DNA of 64,000 nucleotides from Stomoxys calcitrans (Eukaryota > Arthropoda > Insecta > Diptera > Muscidae). The DNA lies in the NCBI RefSeq assembly GCF_963082655.1, contig NC_081554.1:60207933-60271932 (forward strand), given 5' to 3'. Positions 1 through 11,839 of the stretch are shown one piece after another. The notes beneath the pieces were generated by a model that was given only the letters and a program-made list of their open reading frames with translations, ran no database searches and had not been told where the DNA came from. Each line of letters begins with the position of its first letter. The stretch's first letter is position 1. Made by a program: the position numbers and the translations under genes.

Positions 1-260
1 ACAACTGTGTTAAGGGTGGTTCAAATCGGTCCATAACCTGATATAGCTGTCATATAAACCGATCTGGGGTCTTGATTTCTTCAGCCTCTAGAGGGGGCAA
101 TTTTTTATTTTATATGACTTACAACAACTACACTAAGTATGGTTCAAATCGGTCCATAACCTGATACAGCTGCCATATAAACCGATCTTGAATCTTGAGC
201 CACTAGAGTGCGCGATTCTTATCCGATTTGGCTGAAATTTTGCATGAGGTGTTTTGTTAT
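1..260 (+). repeat. Repeat A fragment
   Basis: About one and a half units of the dispersed repeat A. The phrase 'ctgccatataaaccgatct' and a following 'cgatttggctgaaatttt' block occur here as in the full copy at 8.4-9.6 kb. Two partial units about 130 bp apart are visible, so the window opens inside a copy. No coding potential. Confidence 0.65.
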
Positions 261-774
261 GACGTCCAATGGAGTGTTTTTTACTTTTTTTAACTTAATT
301 AATTGAAACACTTATTACTGTGCAGCAGTACTTATTGATTTATTTCATCGCAAAGAAGCCGATGTCGGTAGGCTAGAGGATGCGTGCAAGACTACCAAAC
401 ATGAGAGCCGAACAAAGAAAACAAAAACACCACCACCCGAAGCAAAGCACATGCGATGGCTGGTTAGATCGTTTTTTGCCTTTGCTTATGGATACATTGT
501 TGGCTTGCAAAGATTACCTTTCAACAACAAATTTGTACTTTGGGTCGTTGAGATTCAAAATAAATTGTTGCAGGAAAATTAACAATTTTCGTAGTAGCTT
601 TTTCGACTAAAGTTGTTGTTTTTCAAAATTATTTTTATCTATGAAGGTATTCAGGAATCACAATGAAGATCACCAAATCAATTCAAGAATTGAACATTTA
701 ACCGATGGTTTTGGTTCAGGCACATCTTCCTACAGAGACAAAGAACGAATATGGTAATGGATGCAAAAAGTATA
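261..774. repeat. Unique DNA with an inverted dispersed repeat
   Basis: No gene seen. Bases about 525-650, including 'ctttgggtcgttgag' and 'aataaattgttgcaggaaaa', recur in inverse orientation at about 24,950-25,060, inside the hAT-like element there. This is therefore a fragment of a dispersed repeat, not a gene. The 76-codon frame at 380-610 begins with ATG but overlaps this repeat and resembles no family I recognise. Confidence 0.5.
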
Positions 775-785
775 TTGAAGATATG

Positions 786-1204
786 CAAAATTTTTGCAAA
801 CTTAGCCCATTAACATTCCACTCAGGAACAGGGGCAAATTTCTCACATATCAATGAGTGCAGTCCGATTCAAGTTTAAGCTCAATGATATGGGGCCTCCT
901 TTTTATAGCCGAGTCTGAACGGCGTGCCGCAGTGCGACACCTCTTTGGAGAGAAGTTTTACATGGCATAGTACCTCAGAAATGTTGCCAGCCTCCTTTTT
1001 ATAGCCGAGTCTGAACGGCGTGCCGCAGTGCGACACCTCTTTGGACAGAAGTTTTACATGGCATAGTACCTCAGAAATGTTGCCAGCATTAGGAGGGGAA
1101 AACCACCGTTGAAAATTTTTTTCTGATGGTCTCACCAGGATTCAAACCCAGGCGTTCAGCGTCATATGCGGACATGCTAACCTCTGCGCTACGGTGGAAA
1201 AATT
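786..1204 (-). mobile_element. SINE-1 copy with internal duplication
   Basis: A tRNA-derived SINE in reverse orientation. The head at 1,140-1,193, read on the minus strand, carries an A-box-like 'tagcgcagaggttagc' and a B-box-like 'gggtttgaatcc', the internal promoter for RNA polymerase III. The tail at the left ends in 'cccattaacattcc'. An 11-bp direct repeat TTGAAGATATG lies at 775-785 and 1,205-1,215 and is the target-site duplication. A 96-bp internal segment (895-990) is repeated in tandem at 991-1,086. Confidence 0.85.
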
Positions 1205-1215
1205 TTGAAGATATG

Positions 1216-3125
1216 AAAAAACATTTTTCCCAGCTGCTGGCTCTGCCAAAAATGCCCATGAACCACTTCTAATGACTGCGTTAAAAATATACTGCCAAGT
1301 CAGCACGAGTTTAACATACCAGTATCACGGCTAAAGAACAACAAGGCAGCGGCAATACCACATCTAATAAAACTTACCTTTTTTGACCCATTACAGTATT
1401 GGTATAATTCAAAGGAAAATTGAAACTTACCTGAAAAACAGAAAAAAATATTATTAGTTTTTTTTTAAATCAATATAAAGGTCATGAAAAAAATATAAAA
1501 AAAACTTCTCAACTAATAGTAGATCTTGCATAAAAATGCCTTTCTAAAATTTAAGCAAAATATTCACATCAGGTATTTGTTATAAATTATTAATACAACA
1601 ATTTCTGTGACATTACCACGACCCCATCTGGATTCTCATTACATGGCGCATGTATCAAATGATGACAGTAAAATTGACAATTTATGCTTTCAATTTTTGA
1701 GGCAAATTTACATGCATGTCACGAATACAAATTTCGTACATAATACAACAGCAAACACCCTCAACAATTTTTTTAGAAAAACAAAAACAAAAAACAATTT
1801 TAATGCACATTTGTACATATTTTATCACATATTTAAGGCCATCAGAGAAAACCTCCATAATTTACTTGTGTAGCAGCACCACTTAACAACGTTATTAGCA
1901 ATTTATAAATGTTATGTTAAGTTTATGTATGTTAAATGTATTTCACGGCATCAAATTAAATTGTTATAAACTGTTATACAAAAACGTAAATAACATCGAG
2001 AGAGGCATATCTCACTCCATGTTTAAGCTCTCTATCTCACAAATACAGTGATATGTAACTACATTCGTGTAAGAATGCTCTCAACATCCAAATGATCATC
2101 GTTCTGTCGGAACTCTTTTAACTCACCTGTTTAATTGTATGCTCTGTTCTTACTTATATGTTTTGATGTTAGACACGTGATGCATTTTTGTAATAGGCAG
2201 ATAATTTGTTGTAATTTGTTGTTGTGAAATTCGAAGATGGATTAATATTATGACTCTTGAAAAGCCTATTTAAATGAGAACAACGTTGGTAAAATTGTCA
2301 TTCCTTCGCCAACTCTTTTTTAATAAAGACAAAGAGGAAAATTGAACTGTGTATCATTTTTGGAAGGCACTGATAAAAAAAAACAACTATTACCTAAAAA
2401 TAAAATAAAATTGAGTATACAGCCATAAGAAGACCTGGTGTCTATTGTGGCATATACCAATCGAAGAACTGTACTGGCGAGCTGCCTTGCAAGTTCTCGA
2501 ATAAAAATAAAAAATTATTATAAAAAATAATACAAAATTCAAACATCTTTAAGGTGTTTTGCCCTCACCTTACACTTGGATAAATACCAATGTGTGGTTG
2601 GTCGTTCATTGGACAATGACGGCAATGTAAATGTGCAGAGTATGATGCGTTAAATAACAATAAACTCAAAAAAAAAAGATATAAAATGCAATAACAATAT
2701 TTTAATGCACAGCAACCATTAACCCATTTTAATGAAGGAAGCAAAAAAACCTCAAAAACAACCAAAACAAAACAACACTCACTAATTATGTTGCCTCGCC
2801 GTATTGGCTGAATGACTGAGTTTTCTGGTGTTCAAGCTCTAATGAATTTGAAACATTACAAACAAACGTACTATAATTTTCCGCAAAGCTGCAAATTCAA
2901 TTTTGCGCACATAAAAGACGCGCATAACACAAATGTGTTATTTAATGTTTTTTTTTTTTTTTTTTTTTTTGGATTAATGACTATTATTTGTGTTTTTCTT
3001 TCTGGTTTACACACAATTTGAAAACAAACAAAATTAAATGGGTTAATTTTTGTGATATTATTTTAAAATTGTATAAGCGAAAAAAATTATTAATGAATTA
3101 TAAGTATTTTGACAGGCTATTCAAA
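1216..3125. other. AT-rich intergenic or intronic DNA
   Basis: No supported gene. The DNA is AT-rich with homopolymer runs (T tract at 2,948-2,970). Short frames at 1,607-1,873, 2,565-2,765 and 2,812-3,021 are low-complexity or lack a convincing start, and none shows a known domain. No transposon ends were recognised here. Confidence 0.5.
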
Positions 3126-3129
3126 TGAA

Positions 3130-3312
3130 ATCAAATTTTGACAAAATTTTCTGTTGAAATAAAATTTTGACAAAATTTTCTGTTGAAATAAAATTTTGAA
3201 AAAATTTTCTAAAAAAATAAAATTTTGACAAAATTTTCTGTTAAAATAAAATTTTGACAAAATTTTCTATAGAAATTAAATATTGACAAAATGTTCCGTA
3301 AAATAAAATTTC
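3130..3312 (+). repeat. 29-bp tandem repeat, short array
   Basis: About six degenerate copies of a 29-bp unit approximating 'aaaattttctgttgaaat' plus 'aaaattttgac'. The same family forms a longer, more regular array at 5,931-6,400. No coding potential. Confidence 0.85.
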
Positions 3313-3321
3313 CATAAACTA

Positions 3322-3558
3322 TTGGGTTGCCCAAAAAGTAATTGCGGATTTTTTAAAAGAAAGTAAATGCATTTTTAATAAAACTTAGAATGAACTTTAA
3401 TCTAATATACTTTTTTTAAACTTTTTTTCTAAAGCAAGCTAAAAGTAAAAGCTGGTAACTGACAGAAGAAAGAATGCAATTACAGAGTCACAAGCTGTGA
3501 AAAAATTTGTCAACGCCGACTATATGAAAAATCCGCAATTACTTTTTGGGCAACCCAA
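3322..3558. mobile_element. Mini-mariner (MITE), 237 bp
   Basis: Non-autonomous mariner derivative. Both ends carry the same 32-bp inverted repeat beginning 'ttgggttgcccaaaaagtaa', flanked by TA at 3,320-3,321 and 3,559-3,560, the expected mariner target duplication. The interior matches the outer 5' and 3' non-coding parts of the mariner at 43,150-43,913, with the whole transposase gene deleted. Copies at 35,517 and 46,442 share the deletion. Confidence 0.9.
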
Positions 3559-3674
3559 TATATCAACTATTATATAAAAATGAAAATTGTTGCCCTTAGT
3601 ATTTATTTTTTATGTCTTCCAACACGCAGGGGATGTCCCCTATGAATGCAGTGCATTGCGTTCGCGATTGGCAA

Positions 3675-4748
3675 TTAGGAATTGGAGGTGGAGAAAAGGA
3701 TGTACTGCTTTATGACATTTGTCTTAAATCTTTGGATGTCAAAGTGGGTGGGAAAAACATTAGCCGGAAGTCGATTCCACATACGAACGGTTCGGGCGAA
3801 ATAAGAATTCTCTCTATAATGCATTGTGCGGTCCGCTGGCCAATCAATTACAAACGGGTGTGAGTTCCTGGAATGTCTAGTATCCCTGCCATACATCCTT
3901 ACATTAGGAATAAGAAGACGAATATCAGACGAACACACACCATGACAGTACCGCTAGAACAGCGCCAAACAACTCACGATGCGACGATGATCAAGGGAGG
4001 CAATAGAGTTGGATACCCTACTGTCCCCAATCAACGCCATCGCTCTCCTCTGTACACGGCCCAGTAGCTCCAGGGATGATTTTGAAGCTCCAGCCCATAC
4101 ATGTGAGTAGTACTCCATTTTCGGCCTTATGAAAGTGGTGTAGATGTTAAGAACATCAGACGGAGTCAAGTAATTCTTACACCGTTTAAGGAAACCTAAA
4201 CACTTGAATGCTTTTTTCGACACTTCGAATACATGTTTAGCCCAACGGACATCACTTTGTATTTTCATGTCCAGAACATCAAGAGCTTCTGATTGCTCAA
4301 CATCTACATCGTTGATAGACAAAGATGATGGTAATGGGTCAGCGAATCGTTTGTGTGACTACAAGCAGCACTAAGTCTTCCGTGCATTAAAATCTACTCG
4401 ACTCATTTGACCCAGCTCAGAAATGGCCAGCAAATCCTGACAGAGTGTATCGTCCATAACCCGCCTCTTGTCCTCAATCTCTCGAAGACTTGGCCTATGG
4501 TCGAATGAGTACGAATGACAGAGATTACTGTCATCCGCATATGAGTAGATCGGATTCGATGTCTGACCCAACAGATTGTTGATGAAAATTAGAAAAAGAA
4601 AAGGAGAAAGAACAGAGGCCTGGGGTACACCTGCGGTCAATTTGTGCTCATTGGATGAGAATTCATCTATAACGACTCGAATAGTGCGATCTCTGAGAAA
4701 GCTCGAAATAAATCGAACGAAGCCAGTACGGACACCAAATGCGACAAG
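3675..4748 (-). pseudogene. LINE-V reverse transcriptase remnant, 5'-truncated
   Basis: The 3' part of a non-LTR retrotransposon polymerase. Reading from 4,748 downward there is one continuous frame with a few in-frame stops (three open pieces end at 4,640, 4,322 and 3,938, all in phase). It encodes 'TAGVPQASVLSPFLFLIFIN', the catalytic block 'YSYADDSNL' (FADD box, motif C), a thumb with 'IYTTFIRPKMEYYSHVWAG', and a C-terminal 'RMWNRLPANVFP', typical of CR1/Jockey-type LINEs. Upstream fingers and the endonuclease are missing; the break abuts repeat B at about 4,740. Lower-strand genes further left are not linked to it. Clade is inference; that it is a dead LINE is clear. Confidence 0.88.
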
Positions 4749-5555
4749 TTTGTTTGTTTATTTGTTTGTCTGTTCCATATAGACTCAAAAACGGCTAAAG
4801 CGATTTTCATGAAATTTTCGTAGATGGTAGTTTGAAAATAGGGTACTACATTTTTTGATATCCGAAGGGGGGACGGACCCTCCCCCATACCACAATTCTC
4901 TAAAACGCCAAATTAAGAAGATGCGTGAAGATGCGATTTAAGCGAAATTTTTTATGACACCTCATGGTACCCCAAAAACACGAAATTGGTATAACATTTT
5001 GGGTTCAACTAACCTGGGGGGCGCCCCATCTCAAAACCGACCCTAACGGACATGTTTACCGACTGGGACAATATGGGTATCAAACGAAAGGTATATAAGA
5101 ATAGAGTACGAACTTGGCATAAAAATTTCACCCTTAGTGTCGGGGGGGCCCCCCACAAATGAGATGTATTTATTAGTAGAGTGGTATTAAAGGTATTTGA
5201 GAGTAGAAAACGAATCTGGTATCCAATTGTGGGACTAAGTATTTCGTGGGTCACCCCATCCCAAAAAATCCCAAATCTAACATATTTACCGACCATGGCA
5301 ATATGGATCTTAAATGAAAGGTCTCTGGGCACGAAATTGACTTTCACTTTTTGGGACCAAGTCTCTGGGGGTCCACCACACCCCAATAAAGACTTTTAGT
5401 GGCCATTGCAATGTGGGGTTTAAATAAGAGGTGTTTGAGTGTAGAAAAATCCATTTTCAACTGAAATTAGGTAGACGTTTCCAAATAAAGAGAAGTCCTC
5501 TCCAACATAGCATTATCGGGCGCAGTAGAGCGGACCGGGCTCAGCTATATAAAAA
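4738..5555. repeat. Repeat B copy 1
   Basis: Opens with the signature 'tttgtctgttccatatagac' and 'tcaaaaacggctaaagcg'. It then repeats units of about 150 bp built around 'caatatgggtatcaaacgaaaggt' type phrases and C-rich blocks (gggggccccccac). It ends near 5,530-5,550 in 'gcagtagagcggaccgggctcagcta'. Apparent frames on both strands (5,009-5,386; 5,181-5,399) are by-products of the repeat and recur in other copies. Confidence 0.75.
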
Positions 5556-5930
5556 TCAATGTGTTTATTTGTTTGTTCCGTATAGACTCGAAAAAGGCTA
5601 AACCGATTTTCTTGAAATGTTTACAGATTGTGCACAATGTTCCCGTGGTGAAAATAGGGTACTAATTTTTTTGGGTGGGGTGGACCCCCGCCCCTAACTC
5701 AAATTTTCAGAAACGCCATATATCGGAGTTGGGTGGAGCGATTTAAGCGAAATTTTGTTTGCACACTTATTGTAGCCCACTGGTATCCAAAATTGGGGTA
5801 GGGTGGCTAAGGGGGCTTCCCCACCCCCAAAGCCCGCCAAATGGATATATAGACCAATCATGACAATATGGGATTTAAATGAAAGGTATTTGAGAGTAGA
5901 AAACGAATTTGGTATCTAATTTTCTATAGA
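5556..5930 (+). repeat. Repeat B copy 2, truncated
   Basis: A second head of the same family starts directly after copy 1 ('tgtttatttgtttgttccgt' at about 5,563) and runs to the phrase 'gaaaggtatttgagagtaga'. There it is interrupted by the 29-bp tandem array. Confidence 0.75.
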
Positions 5931-6400
5931 AATAAAATTTTGACAAAATTTTCTACAGAAATAAAATTTTGACAGAATTTTCTATAGAAATAAAATGACA
6001 AAATTTTTTGCAGAAATAAAATTTTGACAAAATTTTCTATAGAAATAAAATTTTGACAAAATTTTTTATAGAAATAAAATTTTGACAAAATTTTCTATAG
6101 AAACAAAATTTTTTATAGAAATAAAATTTTGACAAAATTTTCTATAGAAATAAAATTTTGACAAAATTTTCTATAGAAATAAAATTTTGACAAAATTTTC
6201 TATAGAAATAAAATGACAAAATTTTTTGCAGAAATAAAATTTTGACAAAATTTTCTATAGAAATAAAATTTTGACAAAATTTTTTATAGAAATAAAATTT
6301 TGACAAAATTTTCTATAGAAATAAAATTTTGACAAAATTTTCTATAGAAATAAAATTTTGACAAAATTTTCTATAGAAATAAAATTCTGACATAATTTTT
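5931..6400 (+). repeat. 29-bp tandem array with higher-order duplication
   Basis: About sixteen copies of a 29-bp unit ('aaaattttctatag' plus 'aaataaaattttgac'). Variant units (a deleted 'aaatgacaaaattttttgca' and a 'tttttatag' form) occur in the same order at about 5,985-6,090 and 6,205-6,300. A multi-unit block was therefore duplicated after the variants arose. Confidence 0.92.
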
Positions 6401-8373
6401 ATAAAAATACAATTTTTTTGTAAAAATTGTCTACAGTTAATTTTTTTTAATTAAAATGTAGCGTTTTTACGCTTTAAGTTTTTATTATTAAGTATTAATT
6501 AATATTCACTTGCTTTCATTAATGAAAGAGTATCTATTTAAAGAATACCAAATTAATTGGTTTGTTTTGATGCGATTCTTTGAGTTTTTGCTTTTCAACA
6601 GCCACTCATCCGGGCATAGAATCATTAACATGAATCGCACGCGCCCGCACTAAAAAGAATTGCACAGTGGATGGAAAATACAATAGAAAGGTATAATACA
6701 AAATTCGCAAAAATATATTTTTTTTTACTTTTTTATTTATATTTTGCAAAAAAAAAAAAATCAAGAGCTCTCTTTATTTAATCATTTAAAAATTTATATT
6801 TAACAAGGCCTCAAGAACAGTATTTTAAAATCTTTTAATCAATGTTCAATAAAATATGTTTCACGACTGCACTGGGTGGCCGACAACATGCACAGACTGC
6901 ATAGTGCCTGCTCTCAATCTGATGTTAGCCCACATATACCCTGCAAGCCTATAACCGAGGGTACTTCAAAAAAAAACTTAAAATATGCACATATTCAGGC
7001 TTATTTTCGAGCAATTTGTAATCTTTCCCTTGCCTTTCATTCATACCACACACCCCGCTCGGTTAGTGATTTTTGGCAATCACATGATTTTATGACATTT
7101 TCAATTATAATGTTATGTATAAATATGCAATGAAATGATGTTGCTTTCGCCTTTTATAAATAACTTTTTGTGATTTTTTTATATTCTTTTGCTTTTAATG
7201 CTTTCTGTGCACAACTTGTTGTGTGTCCGCTGGTAATTTGTAGTTTTCATCAAAACGAAAGCACAAGCAAACAAAAAAAAAAAACCACCACGGATTACAT
7301 CGCCTTAATAAATAAACCGTTTGTGGTAAAAGGTGTGGGCGTTTAGTCAGCCATTTCATTAATTGTTCTGAGGCGAAGGAAATTGATCTTTGTATAAGTC
7401 AGCGAAAGATATATGAGTGCATGATGAAATTATTTATGAGAGCAATTATACCAACCAAAAATATGCGATAGATGATTTGACCTTAGTAGTGCGTTAATGT
7501 AGGGGCCACATGCTAAGGGCCAGTAAACTGTGGGAAACAAATAAATTTTCGAAGACATTCTTTTATGAAAAAATTTGTAAAATTCTTAAGAAATTTTCTC
7601 TAAAGTGAAATATTTAAAAAAATTTTTTTCTAAGAAATTTTCAAAATTTTCCTCAAAATAAAATTTTTAATATTTTTTGTTTTCTAATGGAGGTCGAAAC
7701 TTATAACTCATTTTATTACCAAGTGTCTTCGTATTTACGTTATTTATCATGGATGGCAAAATCACGACTCTACTGATGACGAAACTATTTTGGCTACCAA
7801 AGATTATACCCTCCACACCTATAAGGTAGGGTAGATTCAGACAGCTTAGAAGGTATGGACAATGTCTGGTGAGGAAACGTTTGAACCCCACGTCCTGTTT
7901 GTCCGCCATTATCTATGGTAAGTACACTACAGAGGTTGATAGATCGACAGTAACTCTTCTATTGCAGAGCATGTATTCAGAAACAGGCCTTCATGGCCTT
8001 ATCGGCTACAAAGAAGGCGCTCTCCCTATTACGGAACATACAATGGATCATACAAACAAATAATTCATTGGCCATAAACGAAAATGTTGCCTCTGTTTGT
8101 AAAAAATATTGGACTATGTTTACGATAACACTGCAAAACCTTTAAAAATCCGCAGACGATCATTATCCTACCAATACTGACTGCTGGCGTCTCCCTGCGC
8201 TCACGTGACCAACCCTTCTGTCAAATAGAAGAGACATAAGCAACGAACCATCTTTTTGTTTAACAAAACATTTTTTGCCGTAAAGGAAACATTTTTGGAT
8301 TAAACGATTTTTGAATTGTCGCGTAAAAGAGCCAATTTTTACCAGACACGAAGATCCTAAAGGTTTTGTTTTA
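6401..8373. other. AT-rich DNA without a supported gene
   Basis: Mostly unique AT-rich sequence. A short 85-codon frame at 6,876-7,133 starts at GTG, not ATG, and is not convincing. At 7,912-7,961 a 50-base stretch has the form of a small fly intron (donor 'gtaagtac', acceptor 'ctattgcag'). The joined flanks encode an Arg-rich peptide without a known domain, so this is recorded as a curiosity only. Confidence 0.4.
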
Positions 8374-9620
8374 TTTTTATACCCACCACCGAAGGATGGG
8401 GGTATATTCATTTTGTCATTCCGTTTGCAACACATCGAAATATCCATTTCCGACCCTATAAAGTATATATATTCTGGATCAGCGTAAAAATCTAAGACGA
8501 TCTAGACATGTCCGTCCGTCTGTCTGTTGAAATCAAGCTACAGTCTTCAAAAATAGAGATGTTGAGCTGAAATTTTGCACAATTTTTTTTTTTTTGTCCA
8601 TAAGCAGGTTAAGTTCGAAGAGGAGCTATATCGGACTATATCTTCATATAGCCCCCATATAGACCGATCCGCCGATTTAGGGTCTTTGGCCCATAAAAGC
8701 CACGTTTATTATCCGATTTTGCTGAAATTTGGGACAGTGAATTGTGTTAGGCCCTTCGACATTCTTCGTCAATTTGGCCCAGATCGGTTCAGATTTGGAT
8801 GTAGCTGCCATATGGACCGAACCTCCAATTTAGGGTCGTAGGCCCATAAAAGCCATATTTATTATACGATTTTACTGAAATTTAAGACAGTGAGTTGTGT
8901 TAGGCCCCTCAATATCCTTCGTCAATTTGGTCCAGATTTGGATATAGCTGCCATATAGACCGAACCTCCGATTTAGGGTCTAAAGCCCATAAAAGGCGCA
9001 TTTATTGTCCGATGTCGCCGAAATTTGGGACATTGAGTTAGGTTAAACCCCTTGACATTGTTCTGCATTATGACACAGATCGGTCAAGATTTGGATATAG
9101 CTGCCATATAGACCAATCTCTCGGTTTAAAGTTTTGGGGCCAGAAAAAGCGCATTTATTGTCCGATGTCGCCACAATTTGGGACAGTGTGTTGGGCCCTT
9201 CGACATCCTTTTTCAATTTCACTCAGATCGATCAAGATTTGGATATAGCTGCCATATAGACCGATATCTCGATTTAAAGTCTTGGCCCCAAAAAAGACGC
9301 ATTTATAATCCGATTTAACTGAAATTTGACACATCGACTTATGTTAGGCTTTTCGACATCCATGGTGTATATGGTTCAGATCGGTTTATTTTTAGATATA
9401 GCTACTAAAAAGACCAATATTTTGTTATACATAATTGAACAATGACTTGTACTTATTGGTATTTGGTTCAAATCGGATCATATTTCGATATAACTGCTAT
9501 GGGACATAAGGTATGCAATTTTCACTGGATTTTGATGAAAGGTGGTTTATATATATACCCGAGGTGGTGGGTATCCAAAGTTCGGCCCGGCCGAACTTAA
9601 CGCTTTTTTACTTGTTTTTT
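8374..9620 (+). repeat. Repeat A, near full-length
   Basis: Starts 'tttttatacccaccaccgaa' and ends near 'cggcccggccgaacttaac' followed by 'ttttttacttg'. The first 200 bp contain 'cctataaagtatatatattc' and 'catgtccgtccgtctgtctg', phrases I associate with dispersed repeats of flies. From about 8,640 onward roughly six degenerate units of about 150 bp follow; 'tagctgcca' recurs near 8,802, 8,945, 9,098 and 9,246. The element is non-coding; frames within it (8,163-8,447 overlaps its edge; 8,575-8,841) are not genes. Its mobilisation mechanism is unknown to me. Confidence 0.75.
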
Positions 9621-9895
9621 CTTGTTTGCTTATAAGGGCGAAGATCGCTTTTTTCATAATTTTTTGTTCATTTTTCTTTTGAAACGAGCATAATGATTGA
9701 AAATTTCTTGCAATGGAAAGGGCAAGACAGAAATCACAATACACCCCCAATTGTGGTATGTGCTTCCTAAAGTGACTTTTACATAAAAAATTGGCAAATT
9801 CACAACAAAGGTTAAACATTGGTAGGTAATGTTGAACAGCTTTATGAAGATAATACCACCCTAATAAAACAGAGTTGTTAGATATTCCAAACGCC
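9612..9895 (+). repeat. SINE-2-related fragment
   Basis: Diverged copy of the repeat at 39,183-39,690 and 45,636-45,910. Shared landmarks are 'cttgtttgcttataagggcgaagatc', a 'tttcttttgaaacga' block and 'cccccaattgtggta'. It directly abuts the 3' end of repeat A. The 116-codon minus-strand frame over it is not believed. Confidence 0.45.
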
Positions 9896-10009
9896 AAACT
9901 TTTTTTTATACACCTGCAAGATAGTCATTGACAGAGATGGGAAAATACCTAATAAATTCCTACACATTGGGTATCTATCTATCAGGTATTAACTCGATTG
10001 CCACGCATT

Positions 10010-10312
10010 GGAGGCCACCGCAGCAGAGAGGTTAGTATGTCCGCCTATGACACTAAACGCCTGGATTCGAGTCCTGACGATACCATCAGAAAAAAAATAA
10101 TTTCAGCGGTGGTTTTCCACTCCTAATGCTGGCAACATTTGTGAGATGCTATGCCATGTAAAACTTCTCTCCAAAGAGGTGTCGCACAGCTTTAATAAGG
10201 AAGCCCCTTATCATTGAGCTTAAACTTAAATCGGACTGCACCCATTGATATGTAAGAAGTTTGCCCCTGTTCCTTAGTGGAATGTTCATGGGCAATTTTT
10301 GCATTTGCAATT
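10010..10312 (+). mobile_element. SINE-1 copy, full length
   Basis: Forward copy beginning 'ggaggccaccgcagcagaga' with the tRNA-like head (A box around 10,022; B box 'ggattcgagtcc' at about 10,061). The body contains 'aaaacttctctccaaagagg', and the tail is 'cctgttccttagtggaatgt' plus 'gcatttgca'. About 20 bp of the mid-body (the 'gcggcacgccgttcgg' segment) is missing compared with other copies. No clear target duplication found. Confidence 0.85.
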
Positions 10313-11839
10313 GCTTCTTATGTTTTTATCGTCTTTTCTCTTTGTATTTTGTTAAAAACTTCCCTTATCAATTAAACAATTACAACAACAACAATATGTA
10401 TTTATCCCTTCAAGCCAATTTTTAAATCTTTATTCCTTTCTTTATCGTTTTTAATGAAAAATATAAAAAAATAATTTTTGTGATAGGGCAAAATCCGCAT
10501 TAAATATTGTTAATATTTTTCTACAATGATAGTGATAAGTGCTTAGTGTCATTATCGTATGGAATATTCTGGAAGTGAGCAATGCTACGTGCGTTGTGAA
10601 CACATTGGCTGATAAACAGGCGAACCCCTTTTTTCAATTATTTGTTGACATTATAATGGCAAATACTAATAAAATCACGCTATTTATTCATCATCTTTTG
10701 TCCAAATAATATATTCAGTCTAGGTAGAATTTTGTAAATATTAACAGAAAAAATAATTGTCTTAGTCATCGAAACAAAGGAACGTGTAAAAAAGAACTGA
10801 CAAAGTTCATATTTAAAAGGTAATAAAAAATTCACAATACGTTTATCTAGAAACTACATGTCTAAGGCGTACAATTATCAATTCAATGAGAAAAGGAATA
10901 CAAATAACGAAATCCAAAACGAAAACGACACAATGTCTAGCTTTGACACCTTAGCGTTATGAGTAGCAGTTGTCATACTTCAAAATAACCCAACAAACAT
11001 AAGAGGTAATAAAAAAAAATAAAAAGCCTTATATTAGAAAATTATCTCAATATCATTGTTCATTTTTTATGTCTTATAGATTTACAAATCCAACCACTCC
11101 ACTCATGATTGCAACCTTATGTCACTGCCGATAGCTTCTCAAGCTTTCCATTGCCTCCTCCAACTATATCATCCATTCACTTTCTATTACAGTTTCAGTT
11201 TCTATTACGAAATATTCAAACCCAATGTTCATTTTTTCCGAGATTTTTAATTAAGATTAAATTTTAGTTGTTTTTTCTCTTCAATGCTGTTGTTGAAATT
11301 GCTTCCCTATCGTTTTAATGGTTTTCCATTTCTGCCTTTTTAACTAATCTAACCTTGACAATTTGTTGAATGCACTTTCGTTGATCTGCTACTTGCACCA
11401 CCGTGGAGTCATGTAAGGCATTTGCAATATCGCCAATGGATTTTGTAGAGAATTTCTAATCAGTTGTAATTTATCTTTATGGCATTGTAATGAAGAGGAA
11501 AAAAAAGAAGAAAAATCCCAACGACACAACACGTGTTTGAAATGGGTATCAGCTATGTTTTTCTCTGTAAACAGAGATCAATAGATCGATTAACTTAAAT
11601 GTTTAGCCGCAATGAACATACCGCAAAAAACAAAGACCATGTGAATGGCTTTTCTTTTAATAGGGAAACAGTTATTTAAGTTTAATATTGGCAATTTTTG
11701 CAAAGATCAAATGTACTAAAAAAATGTTAAATGCTTACGAATCATGACTTCAATAAAGTAGGTTTCTGATTTCGCTTGACATAAGGTAAAGATTATACAA
11801 ATTTATTTAGTCTAAAACAAATGTGAGTGAAATCGGCAT
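10313..11839. other. TE-poor AT-rich DNA, no gene seen
   Basis: About 1.5 kb without recognised transposon ends or long frames. Sequence is unique within the window as far as I can see. No promoter-plus-ORF arrangement was found on either strand. Confidence 0.45.

Noticed and set aside
1140..1193. tRNA gene
   Set aside because: Has A and B boxes but belongs to a SINE head; no complete cloverleaf was seen. The same applies to the other SINE heads.
5009..5399. Overlapping 125- and 72-codon frames as genes
   Set aside because: They lie in repeat B, on opposite strands, and the same text recurs at 32-33, 47 and 56 kb without staying open.
9547..9897. 116-codon minus frame
   Set aside because: Spans the junction of repeat A and SINE-2 fragments; no domain.
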